The notes under the pieces: model-generated
The model's database searches: none
Seen by the model: the letters and a program-made list of their open reading frames with translations, nothing else
What the model was told of the DNA's origin: nothing
Position numbers and translations under genes: made by a program
Assembly: GCF_002161765.1 (NCBI RefSeq)
Contig: NZ_NFIN01000008.1
Coordinates: forward strand, 1-64,000
DNA length: 64,000 nucleotides
Source of the DNA: Bacteroides sp. An322
GTDB lineage: Bacteria; Bacteroidota; Bacteroidia; Bacteroidales; Bacteroidaceae
Reading direction: 5' to 3'
Shown: one piece after another, positions 34,563 through 44,263 of the stretch
How positions within the stretch are numbered: position 1 is the first letter of the stretch
Layout: each line of letters starts with the position of its first letter

Positions 34563-36466
34563 GAGTTCAGAATATGAATGAGTGTGTTATAAATACTTGT
34601 TCTATCTATGTTGCAAATAGCCCGTAAGTCTTCTACAGGTCCATGTTGAATGAATTGGTCGGGTATGCCGAGCCGTTTTACCGTAGGCATATAGTTATTG
34701 TCTGACATAAACTCTAAAATAGCACTTCCCATGCCTCCTTTTAGCACTCCATCTTCTATTGTGACGATGTGCTGGAAATTTTTTCCTATTTCGTGTAACA
34801 TGCTTTCATCAAGAGGTTTTAGGAATCGTAGGTCGTAGTGGGCAATGTTTTTTCCGGTTTGTTTCTCGGCTTCTTCAATGGCTTTCGCCGCATCGTTTCC
34901 AATAGGTCCGATTGTGATTACCGCCAGGTCAGTGCCAGCTTTTAGTTTTCTTCCTTTTCCTATTTCAATCGGTTCTAAAGGGCATTTCCAGTTTACTTGT
35001 GTGCCTCTGCCTTTGGGGTACCGGATAACAAACGGACCTTGGTTAGGAAGTTGAGCTGTGTACATTAGACGACGTAGCTCGTGCTCGTCGTAAGGGGATG
35101 CAATGATCAGATTGGGGATAGGGCGGAGGTAAGCCATGTCAAATACGCCATGATGAGTCGGACCGTCTTCGCCTACTAATCCAGCACGGTCTAGACATAA
35201 TACGAAGTTCAGTTTCTGAATAGCTACATCATGTATGAGGTTGTCATAAGCCCGCTGCATGAAAGAAGAGTAAATATTGCAGAACGGCAATAGACCTTCT
35301 TTAGCCATTCCCCCCGAAAAAGTTATGGCATGTCCTTCAGCTATGCCCACATCGAAAGTTCGGTTTGGCATAGCTTTCATTAAAATATTCATGGAGCATC
35401 CGGTAGGCATGGCAGGCGTTACTCCAATAATTTTATTGTTTTGCTCAGCCAATTCCAATAGAGTATATCCGAATACTTCTTGAAATAAAGGCGGTATACC
35501 GGTCGTGTCTTTTATGATACGTTCTCCGGTTTCTTTATTGAACATGCCTGGAGCATGCCAAATGGTCGCTTCTTTTTCTGCAGGTTTATATCCTTTCCCT
35601 TTTATAGTATGGATATGTAGCAGTTTAGGACCTTTCATATCCTTTATTTCTTTTAATACTTTGGCTAGTGCGGATACATCGTGTCCGTTTACGGGTCCGA
35701 AGTATCGGATATTCATTCCTTCAAAGATATTTTGTTGTTGGGTCAGGACCGATTTTAAGCTATTGTTAAAACGCAACAGGCTTTTGCGGCGTTCTTCGGT
35801 CAGGATTCCCATTTTATACAATTTTTGGGAAATGATGTATCGCAAATGATTGTATCCTTCCGATGTATGCAGGTTGAGCAAATATTGTTTCATGCCTCCT
35901 ACACTTCGGTCGATAGCCATGTTGTTGTCATTCAGGATGATTAATAAATTGTTAGAAGTGGAAGATACATTGTTTAAACCTTCAAAAGCTAGACCTCCGC
36001 TCATGGAACCGTCACCGATAACAGCTACAACGTGGCGGTCGTTTTCTCCTTTTTGGGCGGCGGCAACTGCCATTCCTAATGCTGCTGAAATGGAATTGGA
36101 CGCATGTCCGCAGGTAAATGTATCATATTCGCTTTCTTCTGGAGAAGGAAAAGGACGTAGTCCGTTCAGCTTGCGATTTGTGCAGAAACGGTCTCTGCGT
36201 CCGGTCAATATTTTATGTCCGTACGCTTGATGCCCTACATCCCATACAATACGGTCGTAAGGTGTATTATATATATAATGTAGAGCAACCGTTAATTCAA
36301 TGACTCCCAAGCTTGACCCGAAATGTCCGGGATTGCGTGAGAGTTCATCAATAATCATTTCCCGAAGTTCTTTGCAGACTTCTGGTAAAGATTCGGGAGG
36401 AAGCTGGCGCAAATCCTTTGGGCTATCTATTTTATTCAACAATGCGTAAGACGTAGTCTGTTTCAT
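34559..36466 (-). CDS. dxs: 1-Deoxy-D-xylulose-5-phosphate synthase
   Basis: This thiamine-diphosphate enzyme condenses pyruvate and glyceraldehyde 3-phosphate in the first step of the MEP isoprenoid pathway. The length of 635 residues is typical. The N-terminal domain has [20 protein letters not shown] (near 46) and the ThDP motif GDGSMSGG...NDN (near 155-185). The transketolase-like central domain has [15 protein letters not shown] (near 430), and a C-terminal domain completes it. Dxs supplies precursors for undecaprenyl phosphate and menaquinone. It is divergent from the GSCFA gene. Confidence 0.96.
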   Translation of the reverse strand: MKQTTSYALLNKIDSPKDLRQLPPESLPEVCKELREMIIDELSRNPGHFGSSLGVIELTVALHYIYNTPYDRIVWDVGHQAYGHKILTGRRDRFCTNRKLNGLRPFPSPEESEYDTFTCGHASNSISAALGMAVAAAQKGENDRHVVAVIGDGSMSGGLAFEGLNNVSSTSNNLLIILNDNNMAIDRSVGGMKQYLLNLHTSEGYNHLRYIISQKLYKMGILTEERRKSLLRFNNSLKSVLTQQQNIFEGMNIRYFGPVNGHDVSALAKVLKEIKDMKGPKLLHIHTIKGKGYKPAEKEATIWHAPGMFNKETGERIIKDTTGIPPLFQEVFGYTLLELAEQNNKIIGVTPAMPTGCSMNILMKAMPNRTFDVGIAEGHAITFSGGMAKEGLLPFCNIYSSFMQRAYDNLIHDVAIQKLNFVLCLDRAGLVGEDGPTHHGVFDMAYLRPIPNLIIASPYDEHELRRLMYTAQLPNQGPFVIRYPKGRGTQVNWKCPLEPIEIGKGRKLKAGTDLAVITIGPIGNDAAKAIEEAEKQTGKNIAHYDLRFLKPLDESMLHEIGKNFQHIVTIEDGVLKGGMGSAILEFMSDNNYMPTVKRLGIPDQFIQHGPVEDLRAICNIDRTSIYNTLIHILNS

Positions 36467-36493
36467 CTGGGTTTATTTCAACAATTAACGGTA

Positions 36494-36501
36494 CAAAAGT
36501 A
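36494..36501 (-). promoter_or_regulatory. -7 box of dxs-trkA
   Basis: Minus-strand TACTTTTG lies 27 nt upstream of the dxs ATG. Its -33 region overlaps the opposing promoter at 36523. Confidence 0.5.
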
Positions 36502-36522
36502 CAACAAATATATATATTATGT

Positions 36523-36530
36523 TACATTTG
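36523..36530 (+). promoter_or_regulatory. -7 box of the GSCFA gene
   Basis: TACATTTG lies 28 nt before the ATG at 36559. Only 21 bp separate it from the divergent dxs box, so the two promoters probably compete. Confidence 0.55.
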
Positions 36531-36558
36531 CACTAAAAATAACGAATGTAGTCTGTTT

Positions 36559-37545
36559 ATGGAGTTCAGAACGAAAGTTGATTTGCCTGTAGGAGTGCCT
36601 TTCATAAATCATTCGGATGTATTGATGTTGTGGGGCTCTTGTTTTGCGGAAAATGTAGGGAAACAGTTCGCCGACAATAAATTCCGGTGCGATATAAATC
36701 CTTTTGGGGTATTATACAATCCTTTGTCGATAGCGAAAGCATTGGGGCAAGTGGTGTGTCATAAACGGTATGTTGAATCTGATTTGAGGCATGAGCAAGG
36801 AGTTTGGTATAGTTTGATGCATCATAGTAGTTTTTCATCAGACAATGTGGAATATTGTTTGGAGAAGATAAACAGACGTTTGCAAAAGGCAGAAGAAACG
36901 CTTGCGCAAGCGCAATGGATTATTTTCACTTGGGGAACTTCTTGGGTGTATGAATGGAAAGAAACCGGAGAAATTGTAGGGAATTGCCATAAATTGCCGG
37001 AACGGCTTTTTACCCGTCGTATATTAAAGGTAGAGGAAATTGTAGGGGAGTATCGTTCGTTGATTGAAACTTTACTTTCCTTGAATCCTCGGTTACATTG
37101 TTTGTTTACCGTGAGTCCGATTCGTCATATAAAGGATGGAATGCATGGAAATCAAGTAAGCAAAGCGGTTTTGTTGCTTGCTGCCCAGTGCTTGGTTGAG
37201 CAATTTCCTTCTTGTGTTTATTTCCCTTCATACGAAATTATGTTGGATGAATTGCGTGACTATCGTTTTTATGCCGATGATATGTTGCATCCTTCTTCGA
37301 TTGCTATAGATTATATATGGGAATGTTTGGGCAAGACTTTCTTTTCTCCTTCGACAAAAAGTATCCTGAAAGAGTGGGAAAAGATAAAAAAAGGTTTGGA
37401 ACATCGTCCGTTTGATGCTCAATCGGAGCAATATCAGCGTTTTTTAAGTCAAATACTGTTAAACATAGAAGAGCTAAAAGAAAAATTCACGTACTTAGAC
37501 GTCCAAAACGAAATAAGATTATGTCAAACTCGATTGAAGAAATAG
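36559..37545 (+). CDS. GSCFA-domain protein
   Basis: The 328-residue protein contains LMLWGSCFAENVG at about residues 23-35, the motif that gives the GSCFA family (PF08885) its name. HYADDMLHPS-like FYADDMLHPSS near 234 is the second conserved block. The pattern of a Ser-containing block followed by DxxH suggests an SGNH-type hydrolase, but the substrate is not known. The stop codon overlaps the murF-alr start by 25 bp, so the two are translated from one message. This neighbour suggests, without proving, a cell-envelope role. Confidence 0.85.
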   Translation: MEFRTKVDLPVGVPFINHSDVLMLWGSCFAENVGKQFADNKFRCDINPFGVLYNPLSIAKALGQVVCHKRYVESDLRHEQGVWYSLMHHSSFSSDNVEYCLEKINRRLQKAEETLAQAQWIIFTWGTSWVYEWKETGEIVGNCHKLPERLFTRRILKVEEIVGEYRSLIETLLSLNPRLHCLFTVSPIRHIKDGMHGNQVSKAVLLLAAQCLVEQFPSCVYFPSYEIMLDELRDYRFYADDMLHPSSIAIDYIWECLGKTFFSPSTKSILKEWEKIKKGLEHRPFDAQSEQYQRFLSQILLNIEELKEKFTYLDVQNEIRLCQTRLKK

Positions 37546-39992
37546 TTTCTATTATTGGAGCGACCCGTATGGGAGAACGGCAAGCGTCTATTGCTTGGAT
37601 TTTGACTGATAGCCGTTCATTGTGTTTCCCCGAAGAAACACTGTTTTTTGCTTTGAAGACTAAACGCAATGACGGTCATAAATATATTCCAGAATTATAT
37701 GCCAGAGGTGTGTATAATTTTGTAGTTACGGAGGTGCCTGAGCAGATGAAAAACTATACGGATGTGAATTTTCTGGTAGTTGGGAATGTACTGAAAGCGT
37801 TGCAACGCTTGGCAAGCAAGCATCGGGAGCGGTATCAAGTGCCTGTAGTCGGCATAACCGGAAGTAATGGCAAAACGGTGGTAAAGGAATGGCTTTATCA
37901 GTTGTTGAGCCCGGATAGGAAAATCACCCGTTCTCCACGTAGTTATAATTCGCAAATCGGTGTTCCTCTATCTGTTTGGATGATGGACGAACATACAGAG
38001 TTGGGTATTTTTGAAGCTGGCATTTCAGAGATGGGAGAAATGGAAACGTTGGTGCCGATTATTTATCCTACGATTGGAGTATTGACGAATATCGGAGGGG
38101 CACACCAAGAAAACTTTGCGTCATTGCAGGATAAATGCATGGAAAAACTCCTTTTGTTTAAGGATTGTGACGTGATTGTTTATAATGGCGATAATGAATT
38201 GATAAGTAGTTGTGTGGCTAAATCGTTGTTTACTGCCCGCGAAATCGCTTGGTCTATGAAAGATCCCGAACGACCGCTTTTTATTGAGAAAATTGAAAAA
38301 GATGATACGGGCACTACCATCAAGTACCGTTATTTAGGTTTCTTTAAAGAATACCGTATCCCTTATATTGATGATGCTTCGATTGAAAATTCGTTGCATT
38401 GTTTGGCTGTAGCTCTGTATCTGATGGTTTCTCCCGAGAAAATAGCCGAGCGGATGGCTCATTTGGAACCGGTAGCTATGCGGCTGGAAGTGAAAGAGGG
38501 GAAAAACGGGTGTGTGCTGATTAATGATAGCTATAATTCTGATTTTGCGTCGTTGGATATTGCGCTTGATTTTATGGCAAGACGTTCTGAGGATAAGGCA
38601 CGTCGGCGCACTTTGATATTGTCTGATATTCTGGAAACAGGACAGCCGGGCAAATTGCTTTATCAACAAGTAGCAGAGCTTGTGCATAGCCGAGGGGTGG
38701 ACCGTTTAATCGGAGTAGGCGAAGAAATTTCGGCGTCTTCTTCTCGATTTGAAGTGAAAGAGAAAGAATTCTTCTTAACTACGGAAGAATTAATGAAGTC
38801 TGGTGTACTTGCTACTCTACGTAACGATATTGTATTGGTTAAAGGTGCACGTGCTTTCCATTTTGATGTGATTTCGGATTTTTTAGAATTGAAGGTCCAT
38901 GAAACGATTTTGGAAATCAATTTAAATGCATTGGTAGATAACCTGAATTATTATCGAAACAAATTGAATCCGGAGACCAAACTGATGTGTATGGTTAAGG
39001 CATCGGCGTATGGCGCAGGTCCTTTTGAAGTGGCAAAGACATTAGAGGAACACCGAGTTGATTATTTGGCGGTGGCGGTGGCAGATGAAGGGGCAGATTT
39101 GCGCAAAGCGGGTATTACGTGTCCGATTGTTATTATGAATCCTGAAATAACGGCTTTTAAGACGATGTTTGCCTATCGGCTGGAACCGAATATTTATGGA
39201 TTTCAGATATTGGAAGATATGATTAAAGCGGCAGAGCGTGAAGGTGTATCCAATTTCCCTATTCATATTAAGGTGGATACGGGGATGCACCGGTTAGGTT
39301 TTGATCCGCATAAAGACATAAAACGCCTTGTTGAACGGCTGCATTGTCAATCCGCCGTTATTCCGCGTTCCGTTTTCTCGCATTTAGTGGGGAGTGACTC
39401 TGCTCGTTTCGATGCGTTTACCCAAAAGCAAATTGAAACATTTGAAGCTGCAGCTGCTGAACTGCAGGCTGGGTTTGAGTATAAGATATTGCGTCATATA
39501 TGCAACACAGCAGGTATTGAACGTTATCCAGAGGCACAATTCGATATGGTACGGTTAGGTATCGGTTTATATGGGATTGATCCGTTTACAAATCATATAT
39601 TACATAATGTAAGTACGCTTAAGACTACGATTTTGCAAATTCATGAAATCTCGGCTGATGAAACCGTCGGATATAGTCGAAGAGGAGTGGTGTACCGTGA
39701 CTCGCGTATAGCTACAATCCCAATCGGATATGCTGATGGGTTGAATCGGCATTTGGGAAATGGAAATGCTTATTGTCTAGTCAATGGGCAAAAGGCTCCT
39801 TATGTAGGCAATATTTGTATGGATGTATGTATGATTGATGTGACGGATATCGATTGCAAAGAAGGGGATAAGGTCATTGTTTTCGGTGATGATTTGCCTG
39901 TGACAGTACTGGCAGATATACTTGATACGATACCCTATGAGATTTTGACAAGCGTTTCAAACCGTGTTAAGCGTGTGTATTTTCAAGATTAA
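37521..39992 (+). CDS. murF-alr: Fused MurF ligase and alanine racemase
   Basis: One 823-residue protein joins two steps of peptidoglycan precursor synthesis. The MurF part (about 1-455) adds D-Ala-D-Ala to UDP-MurNAc-tripeptide. It has the ATP loop GITGSNGKT at 111-119 and SYNSDFASLD near 336. The Alr part (about 458-823) makes D-alanine and has PLP lysine K493 in MVKASAYGAG. Its catalytic tyrosine Y718 lies in VGYSRRG, followed by IPIGYADGLNR. Both active sites appear complete. The fusion is typical of Bacteroidetes. It overlaps the GSCFA gene. Confidence 0.95.
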   Translation: MSNSIEEIVSIIGATRMGERQASIAWILTDSRSLCFPEETLFFALKTKRNDGHKYIPELYARGVYNFVVTEVPEQMKNYTDVNFLVVGNVLKALQRLASKHRERYQVPVVGITGSNGKTVVKEWLYQLLSPDRKITRSPRSYNSQIGVPLSVWMMDEHTELGIFEAGISEMGEMETLVPIIYPTIGVLTNIGGAHQENFASLQDKCMEKLLLFKDCDVIVYNGDNELISSCVAKSLFTAREIAWSMKDPERPLFIEKIEKDDTGTTIKYRYLGFFKEYRIPYIDDASIENSLHCLAVALYLMVSPEKIAERMAHLEPVAMRLEVKEGKNGCVLINDSYNSDFASLDIALDFMARRSEDKARRRTLILSDILETGQPGKLLYQQVAELVHSRGVDRLIGVGEEISASSSRFEVKEKEFFLTTEELMKSGVLATLRNDIVLVKGARAFHFDVISDFLELKVHETILEINLNALVDNLNYYRNKLNPETKLMCMVKASAYGAGPFEVAKTLEEHRVDYLAVAVADEGADLRKAGITCPIVIMNPEITAFKTMFAYRLEPNIYGFQILEDMIKAAEREGVSNFPIHIKVDTGMHRLGFDPHKDIKRLVERLHCQSAVIPRSVFSHLVGSDSARFDAFTQKQIETFEAAAAELQAGFEYKILRHICNTAGIERYPEAQFDMVRLGIGLYGIDPFTNHILHNVSTLKTTILQIHEISADETVGYSRRGVVYRDSRIATIPIGYADGLNRHLGNGNAYCLVNGQKAPYVGNICMDVCMIDVTDIDCKEGDKVIVFGDDLPVTVLADILDTIPYEILTSVSNRVKRVYFQD

Positions 39993-40285
39993 GGCTTTTG
40001 TGAATATGTTTTTCAGCAGAATAAGGAGACTTTTTAAAGCAAGAATGTAATAAAAGAAGCGGATATTCAAATAAAATTTAAAAAATAGGTCAAAATAACG
40101 GCTTTTGATTTTGATATGTCATGAATTTCTTTTTTCTTTGTAGCTGTAAATGACGTTTGGGGCTGCGTGGCTATCCAATACTTTGTTAACGCTAACTAGA
40201 GGGGAGGATACGACGTTTGTCACGGATAGATGAATAGAACTGACATTCAATTAAATTTCTAAATTAATATTAAACAAGTAATTTT
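39993..40285 (+). other. Intergenic region ahead of the exbB operon
   Basis: This 293-bp AT-rich region holds a probable promoter: TTTG (40110-40113), 19 nt, TTTCTTTG (40133-40140). It would leave a leader of about 140 nt before exbB. No hairpin with long arms and no open frame were noted. Confidence 0.4.
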
Positions 40286-41098
40286 ATGGAAACTACTAAA
40301 AAACAAAAACAAGGATTTAAGGGAATTGAAGCTGCTGGTTTAGTTATTATCGCATGCTTTATCGTTGCGTTGTGTATTTATAAGTTCGTGTTGGGAGATC
40401 CTTCGAACTTTATGAACAATGACCCGAACAACCACCCGCTGCCGGGTAACATGTTGGGTACTATCTACAAAGGTGGTGTAGTCGTTCCGGTTATCCAGAC
40501 TTTGCTGTTGACTGTAATCGCATTGAGCGTTGAACGTTATTTCACTATCCGTGCTGCTTTCGGTCGTGGTAAATTGGTTAAATTCGTAGCTCAAATCAAA
40601 GACGCTTTGGCAAAGAACGATATGCAGGCTGCTCAAGCATTGTGCGATAAGCAACGTGGTTCTGTAGCAAACGTTGTAGGTGCAACTTTGCAGACTTATC
40701 GTGAAATGGAAGCTAACACTGAATTGGACAAAGACCAGAAAGTATTGGCTATCCAAAAATCATTGGAAGAAGCTACTGCATTGGAAATGCCGATGTTGCA
40801 ACAGAACTTGCCGATTATCGGTACTATTACTACACTGGGTACATTGATGGGATTGCTCGGTACCGTTATCGGTATGATCCGTTCATTTGCCGCTTTGTCT
40901 GCTGGTGGTGGTACTGACTCAGTTGCATTGTCAACCGGTATTTCTGAAGCCTTGATCAACACAGCATTCGGTATCTTGACTGGTGCGTTGGCAGTTATTT
41001 CTTATAACTACTTTACTAACAAGATTGATAAATTGACTTACAGCCTTGACGAAGTAGGCTTCTCTATCGTACAGACATTCAACGCTACCCATAAATAA
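40286..41098 (+). CDS. exbB: ExbB/TolQ/MotA-type proton channel protein
   Basis: The 270-residue inner-membrane protein uses proton motive force to energise TonB. One helix lies near residues 15-32 and another near 65-85. The long cytoplasmic part is followed by two helices with PIIGTITTLGTLMGLLGTVIG (near 175-195) and SEALINTAFGILTGALAVI, the family signature. Codon use is strongly biased to frequent codons, which suggests high expression. It heads an operon with two exbD genes and tonB. Confidence 0.93.
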   Translation: METTKKQKQGFKGIEAAGLVIIACFIVALCIYKFVLGDPSNFMNNDPNNHPLPGNMLGTIYKGGVVVPVIQTLLLTVIALSVERYFTIRAAFGRGKLVKFVAQIKDALAKNDMQAAQALCDKQRGSVANVVGATLQTYREMEANTELDKDQKVLAIQKSLEEATALEMPMLQQNLPIIGTITTLGTLMGLLGTVIGMIRSFAALSAGGGTDSVALSTGISEALINTAFGILTGALAVISYNYFTNKIDKLTYSLDEVGFSIVQTFNATHK

Positions 41099-41164
41099 TC
41101 GAAGGGACTGACGGTAGTCTCTCGTGTAAACGAAATCGTATAACTAATTTTTAAATAGTTAATT

Positions 41165-41770
41165 ATGGGTAAAGTTCAAATTAAAAAGAAGTCCATGTTT
41201 ATCGACATGACTGCCATGAGTGACGTGACCGTGTTGCTGCTTACTTTCTTTATGTTGACAGGTAACTTCATTAAGAAAGAGCCGGTACAGGTCGTTACTC
41301 CGGGTTCGGTTTCGGAAATCAAGATTCCGGAAACGAACATTCTGCAGATTCTTGTCGAGCCGAGTGGCAAGATTTTCATGAGTCTTGACAAGCAACAGGA
41401 TATGGCAGCTACATTGCAAGCCGTAGGAGAGGAATATGGTCTGACCTTCACTCCTGAGGAAATTAAGAAGTTCTCTGTATTCCAGACATTCGGCGTGCCG
41501 ATGAAGAACATGAAGCAGTTCCTTGCACTTCCTGGCGAAGAGCAGGACAAGATATTGAAGGATTACGGAATCCCTTGTGACAGTGTGGACAATCAGTTCA
41601 AGTCTTGGATACGTAACGCACGCATGACAAACCGTGACTTGCGTATTGCTATCAAGGCCGATCAAAGCACTCCTTATTCTGTCATCAAGAACGTGATGAG
41701 TTCACTTCAGGACTTGAAGGAAAACAGATACAATCTGATTACTTCATTGAAAAAAATGTCTGACGAATAA
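41165..41770 (+). CDS. exbD: ExbD/TolR-type protein, first copy
   Basis: The 201-residue protein has one N-terminal transmembrane helix (about 19-36) with DMTAMSDVTVLLLTFFML. The Asp of SDVTVLLLTFF is in the place of the proton-carrying Asp of ExbD. The periplasmic part (about 40-201) is longer than in E. coli ExbD (141 residues). It works with ExbB and the second ExbD. Confidence 0.9.
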   Translation: MGKVQIKKKSMFIDMTAMSDVTVLLLTFFMLTGNFIKKEPVQVVTPGSVSEIKIPETNILQILVEPSGKIFMSLDKQQDMAATLQAVGEEYGLTFTPEEIKKFSVFQTFGVPMKNMKQFLALPGEEQDKILKDYGIPCDSVDNQFKSWIRNARMTNRDLRIAIKADQSTPYSVIKNVMSSLQDLKENRYNLITSLKKMSDE

Positions 41771-41789
41771 AAAAAGGAGAAGTTAAAAT

Positions 41790-42443
41790 ATGGCTGAAAT
41801 ACAAGATAATGGTGGAGGCAAAAAAGGAAAAGGCTCGAAGCAGAAGAAAATGGCTGTCCGCGTCGACTTTACGCCGATGGTGGATATGAACATGCTTCTG
41901 ATCACCTTCTTTATGCTGTGTACCTCTTTGAGCAAGCCTCAAACGATGGAAATCAGTATGCCTACCAATGATGAAAATATTACCGAAGATCAGCAAAACA
42001 AAGTAAAGGCTTCACAAGCTATTACGCTGTTGCTTGATGCGGATAATAAGATTTATTATTACGAAGGAGAGCCCAATTATGAAGATTATACTTCTTTGAA
42101 AGAAACCAGCTATACTGCCGACGGTATCCGTAAAGTATTGCTCCGCAAGAACTATGATGCTGTAAAAAAGGTGGAAGAACTGAAAGTCAAGAAAGCTAAT
42201 CTGGAAATCACAGAAGACGAATATAAGGAACAAGTTTCTGAGATTAAGGGCGCAAAGAATACACCGACGGTGATTATTAAGGCGACAGACAAATCTACTT
42301 ACAAAAATCTGATTGACGCATTGGATGAAATGCAGATTTGCAGTATCGGTAAGTATGTAATTGTCGATATTACAGAAGGCGACCAATTCTTGATTGATAA
42401 CTACAAATCAAAGGGTCAATTGAGTAGTAATGCAGTAAGTTGA
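41790..42443 (+). CDS. exbD: ExbD/TolR-type protein, second copy
   Basis: The 217-residue protein begins with a basic segment (KKGKGSKQKKMAVRVD). A helix with DFTPMVDMNMLLITFFMLCT contains the conserved Asp of the family. The periplasmic part has a charged, coiled-coil-prone segment (VKKVEELKVKKANLEITED). AAAAGGAGA upstream is a good ribosome site. Two different ExbD proteins in tandem suggest a heteromeric complex, which is inference. Confidence 0.9.
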   Translation: MAEIQDNGGGKKGKGSKQKKMAVRVDFTPMVDMNMLLITFFMLCTSLSKPQTMEISMPTNDENITEDQQNKVKASQAITLLLDADNKIYYYEGEPNYEDYTSLKETSYTADGIRKVLLRKNYDAVKKVEELKVKKANLEITEDEYKEQVSEIKGAKNTPTVIIKATDKSTYKNLIDALDEMQICSIGKYVIVDITEGDQFLIDNYKSKGQLSSNAVS

Positions 42444-42470
42444 AATGTGTAACACCTAAAAAAGAAAAAT

Positions 42471-43286
42471 ATGGCAAAAATAGATTTGATTTCTTTGGAA
42501 TGGTGTGAACTCATTTTCAAAGATAAGAATAAAGCGTATGGCGCATATAAGATGCGTCGTGATTTTGGTAGACGTCAGTTGGCTGCTATCATTATTGTAA
42601 TTGTGGTCGCTGCTGTCGGTTTCTCTCTTCCGCGTTTGATTAAGATGGCTATTCCGGAGAAAGAAGAGGTTATGACAGAAGTAACCCAACTCTCTCAATT
42701 GGAAGAACCGGAAGTAAAACAAGAAGAACTGGTGAAACCGGTTGAACAAATTGCTCCTCCTCCTCAATTGAAGAGTACTATCAAGTTTACCGCTCCGGTC
42801 ATTAAGAAAGACGAAGAAGTGGCAGACGAAGATGAATTGAAGAGTCAGGATGAATTGACTGAATCTAAAGTGCAGATTTCTATCGCCGATGTAAAAGGTA
42901 ATAACGAGTTGGAAGGTGCTGATATCGCTGACCTCCAAGAAGTGATTACTCAGGCTCCCGAAGAAAAAGAAGAGCCGTATACGATGGTAGAACAGATGCC
43001 TCAATATCCAGGTGGTGTACAAGAATTGATGAAGTACATTTCCAAGAACTTGCGTTATCCGGCTATTGCTCAGGAAAACGGTATTCAAGGACGTGTAATC
43101 TTGCGATTTGTTGTATCTGCTTCGGGTAAAGTAGAAGATGTTCAGGTATTGCGTTCTTTGGACCCGTATTGCGATAAGGAAGCTGTTCGCGTAGTAGAAT
43201 CTATGCCTCAATGGATTCCGGGTAAGCAAAACGGACGTAACGTGCCTGTATATTACACTTTACCGGTTGTATTTAGATTGCAGTAA
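42471..43286 (+). CDS. tonB: TonB-family energy transducer
   Basis: The 271-residue protein has one transmembrane helix (about 40-58, LAAIIIVIVVAAVGFSLP). A Glu/Pro-rich periplasmic spacer follows (EEPEVKQEELVKPVEQ and more). The C-terminal TonB domain (about 175-271) shows QYPGGVQELMKYISKNLRYP, GRVILRFVVSASGKVEDV and PVYYTLPVVFRLQ. The domain contacts TonB boxes of outer-membrane receptors, including perhaps that at 19802. It follows exbB and the exbD pair. Confidence 0.93.
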   Translation: MAKIDLISLEWCELIFKDKNKAYGAYKMRRDFGRRQLAAIIIVIVVAAVGFSLPRLIKMAIPEKEEVMTEVTQLSQLEEPEVKQEELVKPVEQIAPPPQLKSTIKFTAPVIKKDEEVADEDELKSQDELTESKVQISIADVKGNNELEGADIADLQEVITQAPEEKEEPYTMVEQMPQYPGGVQELMKYISKNLRYPAIAQENGIQGRVILRFVVSASGKVEDVQVLRSLDPYCDKEAVRVVESMPQWIPGKQNGRNVPVYYTLPVVFRLQ

Positions 43287-43307
43287 TTTATTATAAGGAA
43301 TGCGTGT

Positions 43308-44249
43308 ATGAAAAGAAGTTTAGTCGCATGTATTTGTCTTCTCTTGCTGTTGGTTTCTTGCAACAATAAAGCAACAAAGGGTGATGGGCAGACGTGGTAT
43401 TCAGGGTCGATAACAATTGCGGTAGATGAATCTCTGAAGCCGATTATGGAAGAAGAGTTGCAAGTGTACCGGGCAATGTTTCCTGAAGCAGAAGTCACTC
43501 CTATTTATTGTAGTGAGGTAGATGCCATTAAATTGTTTTTGCAAGACAGTGTACGTTTGGTGGTTGCGAACCGTCAGTTGAGTGAAGATGAACTTGCTTC
43601 TTTTCATACACGCAAATTCTTTCCAGAATCTGTTGTGATGGCAATTAGCGGAATCGCTTTAATCACGCATCCTGAGAATGTGGATTCGTTGATTACAGTA
43701 GGGCAATTCCGTAGAATCTTGACAGGGGAAATAAAAAGTTGGAAAGATTTGAATCCTAAATCCCGTTTAGGAGATCTGAGTGTTGTATTCGACAATCCTA
43801 ATTCAGGGACTATTCATTATGCTATCGATTCCATTTGTAGGGGTGAGCAATTAGCGTCTTCTCTTACAGCGTTGAAATCGAATGAAGAGGTTATCGAATA
43901 TGTGTCTAAAACTCCCAATGCGCTGGGGGTTATTGGTGCTAACTGGATTGGTAATAAGTCAGATACTACCCGTCTTTCTTTTAATGAGACGGTGCGGGTA
44001 ATGGCTGTCAGCAATTCGGGACATGCGACGGTAGGAAACAGTCATAAGCCTTATCAGGCTTACCTTGCTTTGAGAGAATATCCATTGGTTCACGATGTCT
44101 TTATTTTAATAAACGATCCGCGTACAGCTTTGCCTACTGGTCTAATGAGGTTTTTGACCGGAGAAAGAGGGCAGCGTATCATTCTGAAATCGGGTATCGT
44201 ACCGGCAACGCAACCTGTTCGATTGGTGAATGTAAAAGATGAGTTTTAA
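43308..44249 (+). CDS. PstS-like substrate-binding lipoprotein
   Basis: The 313-residue protein has a lipoprotein signal ending LLVSC (C18). A periplasmic binding fold of the phosphate-binding type follows. ITIAVDESLKPIMEEEL opens it, SWKDLNP lies near 145, NPNSGTIHYAIDS near 166, and YLALREYPLVHDVFI near 246. No pstCAB genes are near. Its place behind tonB suggests it may serve the TonB machinery rather than a phosphate ABC transporter; this is inference. The lengths of the two lobes look complete. Confidence 0.85.
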   Translation: MKRSLVACICLLLLLVSCNNKATKGDGQTWYSGSITIAVDESLKPIMEEELQVYRAMFPEAEVTPIYCSEVDAIKLFLQDSVRLVVANRQLSEDELASFHTRKFFPESVVMAISGIALITHPENVDSLITVGQFRRILTGEIKSWKDLNPKSRLGDLSVVFDNPNSGTIHYAIDSICRGEQLASSLTALKSNEEVIEYVSKTPNALGVIGANWIGNKSDTTRLSFNETVRVMAVSNSGHATVGNSHKPYQAYLALREYPLVHDVFILINDPRTALPTGLMRFLTGERGQRIILKSGIVPATQPVRLVNVKDEF

Positions 44250-44263
44250 TAAGGAATTAATAT

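Noticed and set aside
42456-43229. 257-codon open frame on the minus strand
   Set aside because: It is antisense to tonB, and no signals support it.
43308-44249. A phosphate ABC transporter operon
   Set aside because: Only the binding protein is present; pstC, pstA and pstB are absent, and the neighbours are the TonB genes and a TPR gene.
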